Positions 18,564-28,478 of a stretch of DNA of 54,747 nucleotides are shown piece after piece. Each line of letters begins with the position of its first letter. Positions within the stretch are counted from its first letter, which is position 1. A model generated the notes under the pieces. The model saw only the letters and a program-made list of their open reading frames with translations. It searched no databases and was not told the origin of the DNA. Source of the DNA: Cyanobacteriota bacterium (lineage in GTDB: Bacteria > Cyanobacteriota > Cyanobacteriia > Cyanobacteriales > Microcoleaceae); NCBI GenBank assembly GCA_025362325.1, contig JANYGO010000082.1, positions 1-54,747 of the forward strand. Reading direction: 5' to 3'. The position numbers were made by a program, and so were the translations under genes.

Positions 18564-20360
18564 TTAAAATTCATTCACATCCTCCCGATCGGGAGTATCA
18601 TGTCTGATATATTCGTAGCTTAATGCTCTATATTTTTTCACGAAATTGATTTGTGTTCGACCAGAATCTCCTGATGACCAAGTTGTCAAGTCACGCAGCA
18701 ATTCTAATAGTTCTTCGTCTTTTAACTGTTGCAGCGATTGCTTCTTGTAAATTTTATTCAAATATATCTGCCTCACTTTTTTGGAACATCTCAATTCCTT
18801 AAGTTTAGTATGAATCAGAGCTACTATGTCTGATTGATTCATAATTTGTTGAATAATATTATGAACTTCAGCCTCTTTTTTGCGACCGTATTTCTTTTTA
18901 ATGCGGTCAATCTGCTCTTTGAATTTAGCACCTTTTTCAGAATTTACCATTGAGACAAAATTGGCAAAACCTTCAATTGATGCGATGATATCCTCAGACT
19001 GTCCCCACTTGTGACCTTCCAGACCGTCTTTTTCAATTTGATAAAGAACTGCACGAAAATTTTTGAGCTTTTCTCTTGAAACGTTAAGTTTGTCGTTAAC
19101 TACAATACCAGTCACCTCCTGCTGCTGATATCTGCGAATAACTCTAGTTTTCTGTTCATTAATCTCAAAATCTTCTTGATCAACAATAAACCTGGTGTTT
19201 TGGAAGATATTACAGATGTTGTCGAGACTCTCACCCGAAGCAGAAAAAGTTAGGTCATCAGCATACCGAGTATAATCAAATCCATATTGTTTTGCCATCG
19301 AATGTAATCGCCGATCCAGTCGGCTGCACAGAATATTTGTAATTGCTGGACTTGTTGGCGCTCCCTGTGGCAAGTATCGTTCAGTCCACGAAAGTAAAAA
19401 TTCTATTTTACCGTTTACTTCAACCTCTTTAATTTTCTGTTCAGTACAAATTAACCCAAAAATTGTTGAGGCAGTTTCTGAATAGCCGAATGATTTAAAA
19501 AGTCCTTTAACTCTTCTGTAAGAAATAGAAGGAAAAAAATCTTTGAGATCGATATTGATTATGACTTCTTTGCCTACATGATGCTCTGCATTCGTAACTA
19601 TAGAGTGTTTAAGGCGAAAACCGTGAGCAGCTTCGTGTAGTTGGATCTTTTCTAAAATATTCTCAAGAATCCAGTTTTGATATTTCTTCAATAAGTGTGT
19701 CGGTGCTGAAATTTTCCTATTTCCACCAGTTTTTTTTGGAATTTGGAAGCGGATATAATGGGACTTTTTGCGGGAAAAAGCTAAAAAGCGCAATCCTTTA
19801 ACACTAATTCCCATAGCTTGGGCGATCGCTTCATGGGAGTTACACAATGGCAAGTTGTTGCTTTGTAATTGCGCCGGATCGAACTTGGCATTGTTAATAC
19901 GCTTCTTCTGCAAAATCTGACTATCTTTTAGTCGCCTAGAGAGCCAGCGTTCTAGCTGTGTAAACACCTCTTCTATATACGCCTCAGCACAATTCTCAGC
20001 ATCTCTTACTAAATCTATCTCCCAAGATGACATATTTTGTTCACTATCATCTGATTTTACATTTTCAGTTTTATTGAAACAATTTTGCTCTATAAATATT
20101 TGTAGATTATTGGATATAGTCGTATATTCTTTATCGTTTAAGAGCCTTGCTGCTTGCTGTAAATCTTCAATAGCTTCCTGCTTATCTGTTTGTCGACTGC
20201 TAATCAAACCTCGATAGTGATAAGCTTGGACGCAGTTTATATCGTGACTGATGGCTTGGTTAAAGCATTCAAGAGCCTCGCCGTAGTTGCATTTCGTATA
20301 ATAAGAAATTCCTTGAACAATAAGCTCACTGGTATCCATATTATTTTGTGCTATATTCAA
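18564..20360 (-). CDS. Retron-type reverse transcriptase with N-terminal TPR domain
   Basis: A 598-residue protein. Residues ~10-80 form two TPR units. The RT domain (~170-460) carries SIVTNAEHH with the retron hallmark NAxxH (257-261), catalytic IDLKDFFPSI (Asp271), LPQGAPTSP (330-338), TRYADD (366-369) and VTGIVVN (416-422), another retron signature. The LPQG...SP motif argues against diversity-generating elements, and no group II maturase region is seen. A ~130-residue charged helical tail follows. The TTG start overlaps the HicB-like stop by 4 bases; an ATG at 20339 is the alternative. Retrons pair the RT with an msr-msd RNA and an effector in phage defence; no canonical RNA lies directly upstream, so its partner is unresolved. 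Confidence 0.9.
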   Translation of the reverse strand: MNIAQNNMDTSELIVQGISYYTKCNYGEALECFNQAISHDINCVQAYHYRGLISSRQTDKQEAIEDLQQAARLLNDKEYTTISNNLQIFIEQNCFNKTENVKSDDSEQNMSSWEIDLVRDAENCAEAYIEEVFTQLERWLSRRLKDSQILQKKRINNAKFDPAQLQSNNLPLCNSHEAIAQAMGISVKGLRFLAFSRKKSHYIRFQIPKKTGGNRKISAPTHLLKKYQNWILENILEKIQLHEAAHGFRLKHSIVTNAEHHVGKEVIINIDLKDFFPSISYRRVKGLFKSFGYSETASTIFGLICTEQKIKEVEVNGKIEFLLSWTERYLPQGAPTSPAITNILCSRLDRRLHSMAKQYGFDYTRYADDLTFSASGESLDNICNIFQNTRFIVDQEDFEINEQKTRVIRRYQQQEVTGIVVNDKLNVSREKLKNFRAVLYQIEKDGLEGHKWGQSEDIIASIEGFANFVSMVNSEKGAKFKEQIDRIKKKYGRKKEAEVHNIIQQIMNQSDIVALIHTKLKELRCSKKVRQIYLNKIYKKQSLQQLKDEELLELLRDLTTWSSGDSGRTQINFVKKYRALSYEYIRHDTPDREDVNEF

Positions 20361-20629
20361 AGTGATTTATGAATTTGTAACGATCGACTGCCGCTATACT
20401 CAACATCAGCATTAGGTAAAGGAATATCATCCCCGCACTCATAAGCAGTCTCTACCCACAATTTCCTAGCTTCCTCAATGTTCTCCATTGCTTCTGACAA
20501 AGTTTCACCCTGAGACATACAACCAGGAAGGTCTTTGATAGTAGCCGTATAACCTTCAGATTCTGGATAAAAACTGATAGGATATTTCAGACCCAAGTAA
20601 TAATCTAGAGATTTAAAATTGACTTTCAT
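20357..20629 (-). CDS. HicB-like antitoxin-family protein
   Basis: Start chosen at the ATG at 20629 (or the adjacent ATG at 20632), which follows the upstream stop by about ten bases; the longer open frame upstream overlaps another gene. The ~90 residues contain YPISFYPESEGYTATIKDLPGCMSQG-like spacing (read as YPISFYPESEG then DLPGCMSQGET) and EAMENIEEARKLWVE, the partial RNase H-like fold of HicB. No HicA toxin gene is adjacent, and no C-terminal DNA-binding domain is present. Its stop overlaps the RT start, so the two are translationally coupled. Confidence 0.85.
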   Translation of the reverse strand: MKVNFKSLDYYLGLKYPISFYPESEGYTATIKDLPGCMSQGETLSEAMENIEEARKLWVETAYECGDDIPLPNADVEYSGSRSLQIHKSL

Positions 20630-20639
20630 CATCAATAAC

Positions 20640-20888
20640 TTAAGCCACTTGCTCAACATTGAGCCGCCCTTCAACCCGCTCATACTCATCTTCAAGCAGC
20701 CAAAGCCTTGCTTCCTCATAGCTAGAACAAGCAAAAACAATCTTATAGTCTTCAGTCGGGTCAAAAATGCAAAAATTATTTTTATCATCACCGAGCAACA
20801 TCAAAACATAAGGAGGGACAGAGGTAGGGTCAACCCATATTTCTGTAAACTGCCAGTTATTTGCTAGGTTGGGTACGGGGGATGACAT
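20640..20888 (-). CDS. Small unrecognised protein in the RT operon
   Basis: About 82 residues from the ATG at 20888, which has GGAG nine bases upstream; the frame is open five codons further to a TTG. It contains EIWVDPTSVPPYVLMLLGDD and FACSSYEEARLWLLEDEYERVEGRL, a compact alpha/beta pattern. I do not recognise the family. It overlaps the gene upstream by about 30 bases and precedes the HicB-like gene, so it belongs to the same transcript. Confidence 0.65.
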   Translation of the reverse strand: MSSPVPNLANNWQFTEIWVDPTSVPPYVLMLLGDDKNNFCIFDPTEDYKIVFACSSYEEARLWLLEDEYERVEGRLNVEQVA

Positions 20889-21189
20889 GATATTTATCTC
20901 CAATCACTTTAATTTCACCGTAATGTAAAGGAATTTGGCTGCCATCACTCTCAACTCTATAACCAATTGGGCTGGCAAAGTAGAGTCCATATCGTTCGTG
21001 ATTGCGAATAATGCCTGTGAATTCCCCATTTTCTATTATGGCTTGTGCCACTCTAATCATTGTAGCTTCATTGTTAAATACATGAGCAGCTCCCCCTCGC
21101 TGCAATAACCTTTGCATTTGTAGTGTATCTGGGAGATGCTTGGCAATGTGTCTATTGTCTATAGTTAGTTCACGGTTAATACCACTCAT
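20857..21189 (-). CDS. Small conserved-looking protein, first gene of the RT operon
   Basis: 110 residues with RHIAKHLPDTLQMQRLL, IENGEFTGIIRNHERYGLYF and LHYGEIKVIGDKYHVIPRT. This resembles uncharacterised cyanobacterial proteins I cannot name with confidence; the LHYGE...YHVIPRT end looks like a folded core. No signal peptide or membrane segment. It begins about 30 bases after the chlN terminator and starts the overlapping run of four minus-strand genes that ends with the reverse transcriptase. Confidence 0.65.
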   Translation of the reverse strand: MSGINRELTIDNRHIAKHLPDTLQMQRLLQRGGAAHVFNNEATMIRVAQAIIENGEFTGIIRNHERYGLYFASPIGYRVESDGSQIPLHYGEIKVIGDKYHVIPRTQPSK

Positions 21190-21215
21190 TTAATCGGAAA
21201 ATCTCAGTAATATTT

Positions 21216-21259
21216 TAATAAAAACCCCGGTTTCTTAAATAAACCGGGGTTTTTATTAA
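21216..21259 (-). terminator. Strong hairpin terminator after chlN
   Basis: AATAAAAACCCCGGTTT and AAACCGGGGTTTTTATT form a long near-perfect stem with a short loop and an A/T-rich tail on both strands. It lies just beyond the chlN stop and before the first gene of the RT operon, isolating the two. It is a compact member of the AGAAACCGGGTTTTT family. Confidence 0.85.
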
Positions 21260-21272
21260 AGGCTAAAAACTA

Positions 21273-23164
<1,892 letters not shown>

Positions 23165-24358
23165 TCACTTAAAATCCGACAAAAAGCCCGAAATTTCTTC
23201 ATCCTCATCCTCAGAGTCCAAATCGCCCAGACCTAGAGCATCTAAATCATCTTCATCAGGATCTCCGGTAGTTGCTTCCCCAAGATCGTCAAGTCCGAGA
23301 TCGTCGAGGTCATCGTCATCAGATAAAGAGAAATCGTCAATACCGTCTTCGTCCAAATCGCCCAGATCCAGATCTAGGTCATCAGAAGTCTTGGCCCCAA
23401 ACGGATCGGGTATTTCATCGGCGACAAAATCTGCATCTTCTTCCCCAAACGGGTCGGATATCCCCGATTCGAGATCCCCAGAAGTCAAAGTCCCAAATTC
23501 TGAGGCTTCGTCTTCCTCGTCATCGCCGAGGTCAAGACCGTCCAAAGCCAAGGCTTCGTCTTCCTCGTCATCGCCAAGGTCGAGACCGCCCAAAGCCGAG
23601 GCTTCTTCTTCCTCGTCATCGTCGCCCATATCGAAGTCAGATACGGCGTCTTCGTCATCGTCGCCCAGACTCAGATTGTCCAAAGCCGAGGCTTCGTCTT
23701 CCTCATCATCGTCCAGGTCAAAGTCGGAGACTGCTGCTTCTTCGTCGGGTCTGAGTGCGGATGCAGCAGCCGCCAGACCGGCGACTCCGGCGACTCCGGC
23801 GACTACTCCGGCTGCTAGGGCCGCACCGCCTAATTTATTAGATTTGGCCGTTTCGGGTGCAGCAGTTGCAGTTTGAGCTGCGGGTGCAGCAGTTGCAGTT
23901 TGAGCTGCTGCTGCAGCAGTTGCAGTTTGAGCTGCGGGTGCAGCAGTTGCAGTTTGAGCTGCGGGTGTAGCAGTTGCAGTTTGAGCTGCGGGTGCAGCAG
24001 TTGCAGTTTGAGCTGCTGCTGCGGGTGGTGTGAGAGTTGGAGATTGGCCAGCAGTCTGTGGCAGGGTAGCTGAGGGCATACCCAGCGCGATGTCCGGGTC
24101 AAAATTTAGCCCCAACACTTCGATCAGGCTATCTGCATCCGGCTTGAGTCTTGAGAAGGGCAGCATTAATTGCTGGAGTTCCGGCTCCAGGGCAGCCGCA
24201 ATTCCCAGGATGAGGTAAGAAACAGGCCTTTTCCCGCCGTCGGGTGTAGCGACCGTGTTGTCAGCCGTCATGTGCAGGAGCAGCCAAGCTCGATTCACCT
24301 GGTAGTAGTCCAACCACTTCTGTTTGAGAGCAACTGAAAAAGTATCAAAAAAAGCCAT
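23165..24358 (-). CDS. DUF5331 acidic low-complexity protein between chlL and chlN
   Basis: 397 residues. The first ~95 residues (FFDTFSVALKQKWLDYYQVN, GGKRPVSYLILGIAAALEPEL) form the conserved DUF5331 domain. A stretch of nine-residue AAQTATAAP repeats follows (~110-170), then a short hydrophobic Ala/Gly segment (~178-200), then a very acidic tail of repeated LDLGDDEEDEA units. The 27-bp DNA repeats behind AAQTATAAP are almost identical and likely vary in number between strains. The gene commonly sits between chlL and chlN in cyanobacteria; its role is unknown, and association with the reductase is inferred only from position. Confidence 0.88.
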   Translation of the reverse strand: MAFFDTFSVALKQKWLDYYQVNRAWLLLHMTADNTVATPDGGKRPVSYLILGIAAALEPELQQLMLPFSRLKPDADSLIEVLGLNFDPDIALGMPSATLPQTAGQSPTLTPPAAAAQTATAAPAAQTATATPAAQTATAAPAAQTATAAAAAQTATAAPAAQTATAAPETAKSNKLGGAALAAGVVAGVAGVAGLAAAASALRPDEEAAVSDFDLDDDEEDEASALDNLSLGDDDEDAVSDFDMGDDDEEEEASALGGLDLGDDEEDEALALDGLDLGDDEEDEASEFGTLTSGDLESGISDPFGEEDADFVADEIPDPFGAKTSDDLDLDLGDLDEDGIDDFSLSDDDDLDDLGLDDLGEATTGDPDEDDLDALGLGDLDSEDEDEEISGFLSDFK

Positions 24359-24392
24359 AACCTCTTTATCCTCATCCTGATCGCTAGACCTA

Positions 24393-25259
24393 TTAAACCA
24401 TCATCAGGTCTAGCTCATCTTCCTCCTTCTTGACCACTGGTTGAACAGGATTTAGATAAAAATCTGACAGTAAGGAGAATAATTCGCGATCGGGTGTGTC
24501 GTTGGGCACTACTCCTTCGGGCATTGCCAAAATTTGATCGGCGATGTTGAGGTAGTAATCGCAGACGTAGTTGAGGGAGGGATCGCTCTCGGCCATTTCA
24601 AACAAAGTCTTGCCTTTGACGCGAGAAACGCGGATGTCTTCAATCAGCGGCAGCACTTCCAGCACCGGCATGGGTACGGTGTCGATGTACTTGTCGATCA
24701 AGTCGCGCTTGGAGGTGCGGTTGCCAATTAAACCGGCGAGGCGCAACGGGTGAGTGCGGGCTTTTTCGCGGACTGAGGCGGCGATGCGGTTGGCTGCGAA
24801 TAATGCGTCGAAGCCGTTGTCGGTGACGATCATGCAGTAGTCGGCGTAGTTCAAGGGGGCTGCAAAACCGCCGCACACTACGTCACCGAGCACGTCGAAC
24901 AGGATGATGTCGTATTCCTCGAAGGCATTGAGTTCTTTGAGCAGTTTGACGGTTTCGCCGACTACGTAGCCGCCACAACCAGCTCCTGCGGGTGGGCCGC
25001 CTGCTTCTACGCAGTCAACGCCGCCGTAGCCTTTGTAGATGACATCTTCGGGCCAAACGTCTTCGTAGTGATAGTCCTTTTCCTGAAGGGTGTCAATAAT
25101 TGTGGGGATTAAGAAGCCTGTGAGGGTAAATGTGCTGTCGTGCTTTGGATCGCAACCGATTTGCAACACTTTCTTGCCGCGTTTGGCTAGGGCAACGGAG
25201 ATGTTGCAGCTTGTTGTCGATTTGCCAATTCCACCTTTTCCGTAAACTGCGAGTTTCAC
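24393..25259 (-). CDS. chlL: Light-independent protochlorophyllide reductase iron protein ChlL
   Basis: 288 residues, NifH-like. GKGGIGKST (8-16) is the ATP-binding P-loop. Cys95 in GAGCGGYV and Cys129 in VVCGG are the ligands that bridge the [4Fe-4S] cluster between two subunits. The dimer passes electrons to ChlN-ChlB, allowing chlorophyll synthesis in the dark. The start is a GTG with AGGAG eight bases upstream. It is the first gene of the chlL-DUF5331-chlN run and is separated from DUF5331 by 34 bases. Confidence 0.98.
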   Translation of the reverse strand: MKLAVYGKGGIGKSTTSCNISVALAKRGKKVLQIGCDPKHDSTFTLTGFLIPTIIDTLQEKDYHYEDVWPEDVIYKGYGGVDCVEAGGPPAGAGCGGYVVGETVKLLKELNAFEEYDIILFDVLGDVVCGGFAAPLNYADYCMIVTDNGFDALFAANRIAASVREKARTHPLRLAGLIGNRTSKRDLIDKYIDTVPMPVLEVLPLIEDIRVSRVKGKTLFEMAESDPSLNYVCDYYLNIADQILAMPEGVVPNDTPDRELFSLLSDFYLNPVQPVVKKEEDELDLMMV

Positions 25260-26147
25260 TCTTTGTTCTCCTATAGGTTTCTATCAAAACGATCGGGGCT
25301 GGGGTTTCGCGCTTTGAGGTTGCGATCGCCCAAATGCAATAGCCTTTCCTCTAATGCCCTTAGTGCAATGCCATTTTTGTCAATTTGGGAGTCGGCCCTG
25401 CACAAAGCTCGTTGAAAGCATTATTAGCTAACTTGCGAGGAAAAGAAAGGGGGCGGTAAAATGAAAATGCTAGTAAATTTGTTTATTTTGCATCTTAGGG
25501 AATCTTAGCTGCTTTTTTGATTTACGAATCTATTTTTATAATATTTTTAGATTTTCAATAGATTTTAGAATACTTTCTTAATATAAAGAGGTACAAAAAT
25601 AAAATAAAAATTAACTTCTCAAACAATCTCGGCTTTTGGCTTTGGGGCCTTGATGCAGGCATTTGATGGCTTGTGCGGGTAACTCGAAGGGGTACAAAGG
25701 CGCTGGTGGATGAGGCAAACGGGAGAGTGAGTTCGATTAATTGGGTCTGGGGAGGGCAAAGTGATGTGAGCTTTTGGCTGTTGCGGCTGATTTTGCTGGG
25801 GTTTTGAGTTTTGTGTAAAAAATTGTTAATTTTTAGGAATTGGCGGGCCAGAGGGCCAGAGGGGAGAGTGGGAGTGGGAGAGGGCCAGAGGGCCAGAGGG
25901 GGAAAATATTCCTTCTTTCTTGAACTAAGGAACAAAAATTTAATAACTTAAACCACGACTACAGTCCTCTCTCCTATGATCAGGTTCGTAAAAGGAGGCT
26001 CTTCCTCCGGATCTGCGTTACTTTCGCTCTGCGAAAGTAACAAGCAAGTCGCTTAAGTTATTAAATTGCCATTCCTAATGACGGCAGGACTACTGACTAC
26101 TGACTACTGACGGCAGGACTACTGACTACTGACGGCAGGACTACTGA
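25260..26147. other. Long gene-free region upstream of chlL
   Basis: About 890 bases. The part near chlL (25260-25560) probably holds its promoter. Bases 25845-25905 are purine-rich copies of GGCCAGAGGGCCAGAG and GGGAGTGGGAGAG. The end carries a tandem repeat described separately. A 126-codon frame on the minus strand (25555-25935) crosses these repeats and is not protein-like. Confidence 0.55.
25268..25272 (-). promoter_or_regulatory. Ribosome binding site fixing the chlL GTG start
   Basis: AGGAG eight bases before the GTG; no in-frame ATG lies nearby, and the P-loop begins only eight codons in, so GTG is the start. Confidence 0.85.
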
Positions 26148-26190
26148 CTACTGACGGCAGGACTTCTGACTAATGACGGCAGGACTTCTG
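26078..26190. repeat. Tandem repeat, unit with GACGGCAGGACTACTGACTA
   Basis: A ~22-bp unit is repeated about four times with slight decay. It runs into the 3' end of the histidine kinase gene and provides its last ~10 codons. Related copies lie at 39492-39512 and 52421-52468. Confidence 0.85.
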
Positions 26191-28328
26191 GCGATCGGAA
26201 TTTCGATCGCAAATTCAGTCCCCTGTCCAACTTCCGAAACGCATTTGAGTCGTCCCCCGTGCTTTTCCACAACTAAGTGGTAGGAAATTGACAGTCCCAA
26301 CCCAGTGCCTTTTCCGACTGGTTTGGTAGTAAAAAACGGGTCAAATAGTTGGCGGCGAATCTCCTCCGGTATGCCCCCGCCGTTGTCGGAAATGCGGATT
26401 GCTACAAAATCGCCAACAACTTCAGTGCGAATTGTAATGGCGGGAAGAGTCAATGGAGAACTAGGAATTGACTGCGGGGAATTTTTGCCATTTCTCCTTG
26501 CCCATTCCCCGTTGTGGATTTCTTCATCCAAAGCATCAATCGCATTGCCGAGAATATTCATAAACACCTGATTTAGCTGACCGCCACAACACTGGATTTG
26601 GGGTAGCTTGCCGTATTCTTTAATAATGTGAATAGCTGGATGTCCGCCTTGAGCTTTGAGCCGATGCTGCAAAATCAACAAAGTGCTGTCGAGTCCCTCG
26701 TGAATGTCAACGAGTTTGATGTTAGATTGATCCGATCGCGAAAAATTGCGCATCGACAAAACTATTTGGCGGATGCGCTCGGTGCCCGCTTGCATCGAAG
26801 ACACGATCTTAGATAAGTCTTCCACCAAAAAATCGATTTCCATCTCTGCTGCTGCTTCCCGAATTTCCGAGGCAGGTTCGGGATAGTGCTTTTGGTAAAG
26901 ATCCAAGAGTTGGATCAATTCTTTGATGTAATGACTGGTGTGGGAAAGATTGCCGTAGATAAAATTAACCGGATTGTTAATTTCGTGAGCAATACCGGCA
27001 ATCATTTGTCCCAAGGAAGACATTTTTTCGGTTTGGACTAATTGACTTTGAGTTTGCTGCAACTTTCGCACAGTTTGCTCTAATTGCTGCGCTTGATTTT
27101 TTAAGCAAGTTTGCTTTTTTCGCAGCGCTGCTTCGACTCGCTGGCGCTTGATAATATCTCGTCTCAATAATTCATTTGATTCTAAAAGTTGGGCGGTGCG
27201 CTCTTCTACTTGTTTTTTTAAGTCGTCGTGAGCTTGGCGCAGGGCTTCTTGGGCGCGCTGCCGCTCTAAAATTTCTTGTTGCAAAAGTTCGTTGGTTTTC
27301 TGCAATTGAGCGGCTCTATCGTCTACTGCTTGCTGCAAAAGCTCGATCGTCCCGTACATTTCAGATTGGTTAAAAACTTGCGGCAAACTTGTGAGAGAGA
27401 CAACGCCCAAAAGTTCTCCCTGACTGCCAACTACTACCAAACGGCGGACTCCGTGCCGCTGCATGGACTGGTGGGCGCGGAAGAGGGAATCGTTGGGAGA
27501 TATGCAAAATAAAGGCGCACTCATCGCCTCAGCCGCCGAGATTTGGGAGAGGTTTAATTCGAGGGCGTGAAACTGCACGATGTCGCGCTCGGTGACAATG
27601 CCGATCGGAATTGGGTAATTTTCTATGGGTACGAGCCGCTGTGGATGCTGAATTTGGTCTTCGACAATCACCACGCAACGGGATTCATGTTTGACCATGA
27701 GCTGGGCTAAATCGAGGGCTGAGGCAGTCTTTGGGGCAGAAATGACTTCTTTTGTCATTACATCTGCCGCACAGCGCAAATTGGTCAGTAAGTTCACCGG
27801 TTGCAGGGCTTCGTGAATGGCTTCGCGGGTGATGATGCCGATCAGTCGCGACTCCTCATCGACTACGGGCAAATGCCGGATCTGGTGCTGGCGCAAGGTG
27901 AATATGGCTGTGAAAATATCTTGAGACTCGGATTGTTTGAGGGTGATGGGCGATCGAGTCATTACCTCAGCAATTGTCAGTCCGATCGCACAATGGGCGA
28001 GAGTAGTTAGCTTGACGATATCTCGTTCTGTAAAAATGCCGATCGGGCGCGAGTCTTCCACGACTATCACGCAACTGCGCTTGGCCAAGTTAGGAACACC
28101 CTGTTGTTTTTCCCCGCAAAGCTGACAGGAGACGCGCATCGGGTTCATGAGAGCTAACACTTGGGCGATCGGGGTTTCTGGAGCCACTGTCAGCGGGTGG
28201 CGATCGATCGATCGATCTAAAGGTGACAAGTAGATTGGTGGGCTGTTGGCTTCTACAGGGGGTTCTGATGTTTTAATTGCTAGCTGCGGAACTGAATCTA
28301 AGAAATGTTGTAAATCTTCTTGTAGCAT
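26148..28328 (-). CDS. Sensor histidine kinase with four CBS domains
   Basis: A 726-residue soluble protein. Residues ~40-335 hold two CBS pairs (four CBS motifs; [35 protein letters not shown]), which usually sense adenine nucleotides. The first CBS contains an extra CQLC. A long coiled coil (~345-450) leads to the kinase: H-box [13 protein letters not shown]-box [14 protein letters not shown]1 ISDNGGGI, F-box [18 protein letters not shown]. No response regulator is adjacent. The last residues (after about EIPIARS) are read from a dispersed repeat. A related broken kinase lies at 53946-54626. Confidence 0.92.
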   Translation of the reverse strand: MLQEDLQHFLDSVPQLAIKTSEPPVEANSPPIYLSPLDRSIDRHPLTVAPETPIAQVLALMNPMRVSCQLCGEKQQGVPNLAKRSCVIVVEDSRPIGIFTERDIVKLTTLAHCAIGLTIAEVMTRSPITLKQSESQDIFTAIFTLRQHQIRHLPVVDEESRLIGIITREAIHEALQPVNLLTNLRCAADVMTKEVISAPKTASALDLAQLMVKHESRCVVIVEDQIQHPQRLVPIENYPIPIGIVTERDIVQFHALELNLSQISAAEAMSAPLFCISPNDSLFRAHQSMQRHGVRRLVVVGSQGELLGVVSLTSLPQVFNQSEMYGTIELLQQAVDDRAAQLQKTNELLQQEILERQRAQEALRQAHDDLKKQVEERTAQLLESNELLRRDIIKRQRVEAALRKKQTCLKNQAQQLEQTVRKLQQTQSQLVQTEKMSSLGQMIAGIAHEINNPVNFIYGNLSHTSHYIKELIQLLDLYQKHYPEPASEIREAAAEMEIDFLVEDLSKIVSSMQAGTERIRQIVLSMRNFSRSDQSNIKLVDIHEGLDSTLLILQHRLKAQGGHPAIHIIKEYGKLPQIQCCGGQLNQVFMNILGNAIDALDEEIHNGEWARRNGKNSPQSIPSSPLTLPAITIRTEVVGDFVAIRISDNGGGIPEEIRRQLFDPFFTTKPVGKGTGLGLSISYHLVVEKHGGRLKCVSEVGQGTEFAIEIPIARSPAVISQKSCRQ

Positions 28329-28478
28329 GGTTGATTATTAATTTTACTTAATGAATTGTTACAATTTTGCGGACATGGGTTGGCAGACTTAGCATTAATT
28401 AAGCGGGCGACAGACGATCGATCGACTAAAATCTGATTGCTAGAAAACCCCTGATTTAATTTTTAATTTTTAATTCCT

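Noticed and set aside
18564-20360. Diversity-generating retroelement or group II intron RT
   Set aside because: The RT has LPQGAPTSP rather than an SQ-type motif, carries NAxxH and VTG retron motifs, and no template/variable repeat pair or intron domain V was seen.
20357-20629. Complete HicAB toxin-antitoxin pair
   Set aside because: Neither neighbour has the HicA double-stranded-RNA-binding-like pattern; only the HicB-like half is present.
25555-25935. 126-codon frame upstream of the CBS kinase end
   Set aside because: It crosses purine-rich tandem repeats and encodes low-complexity Pro/Leu/Ser.
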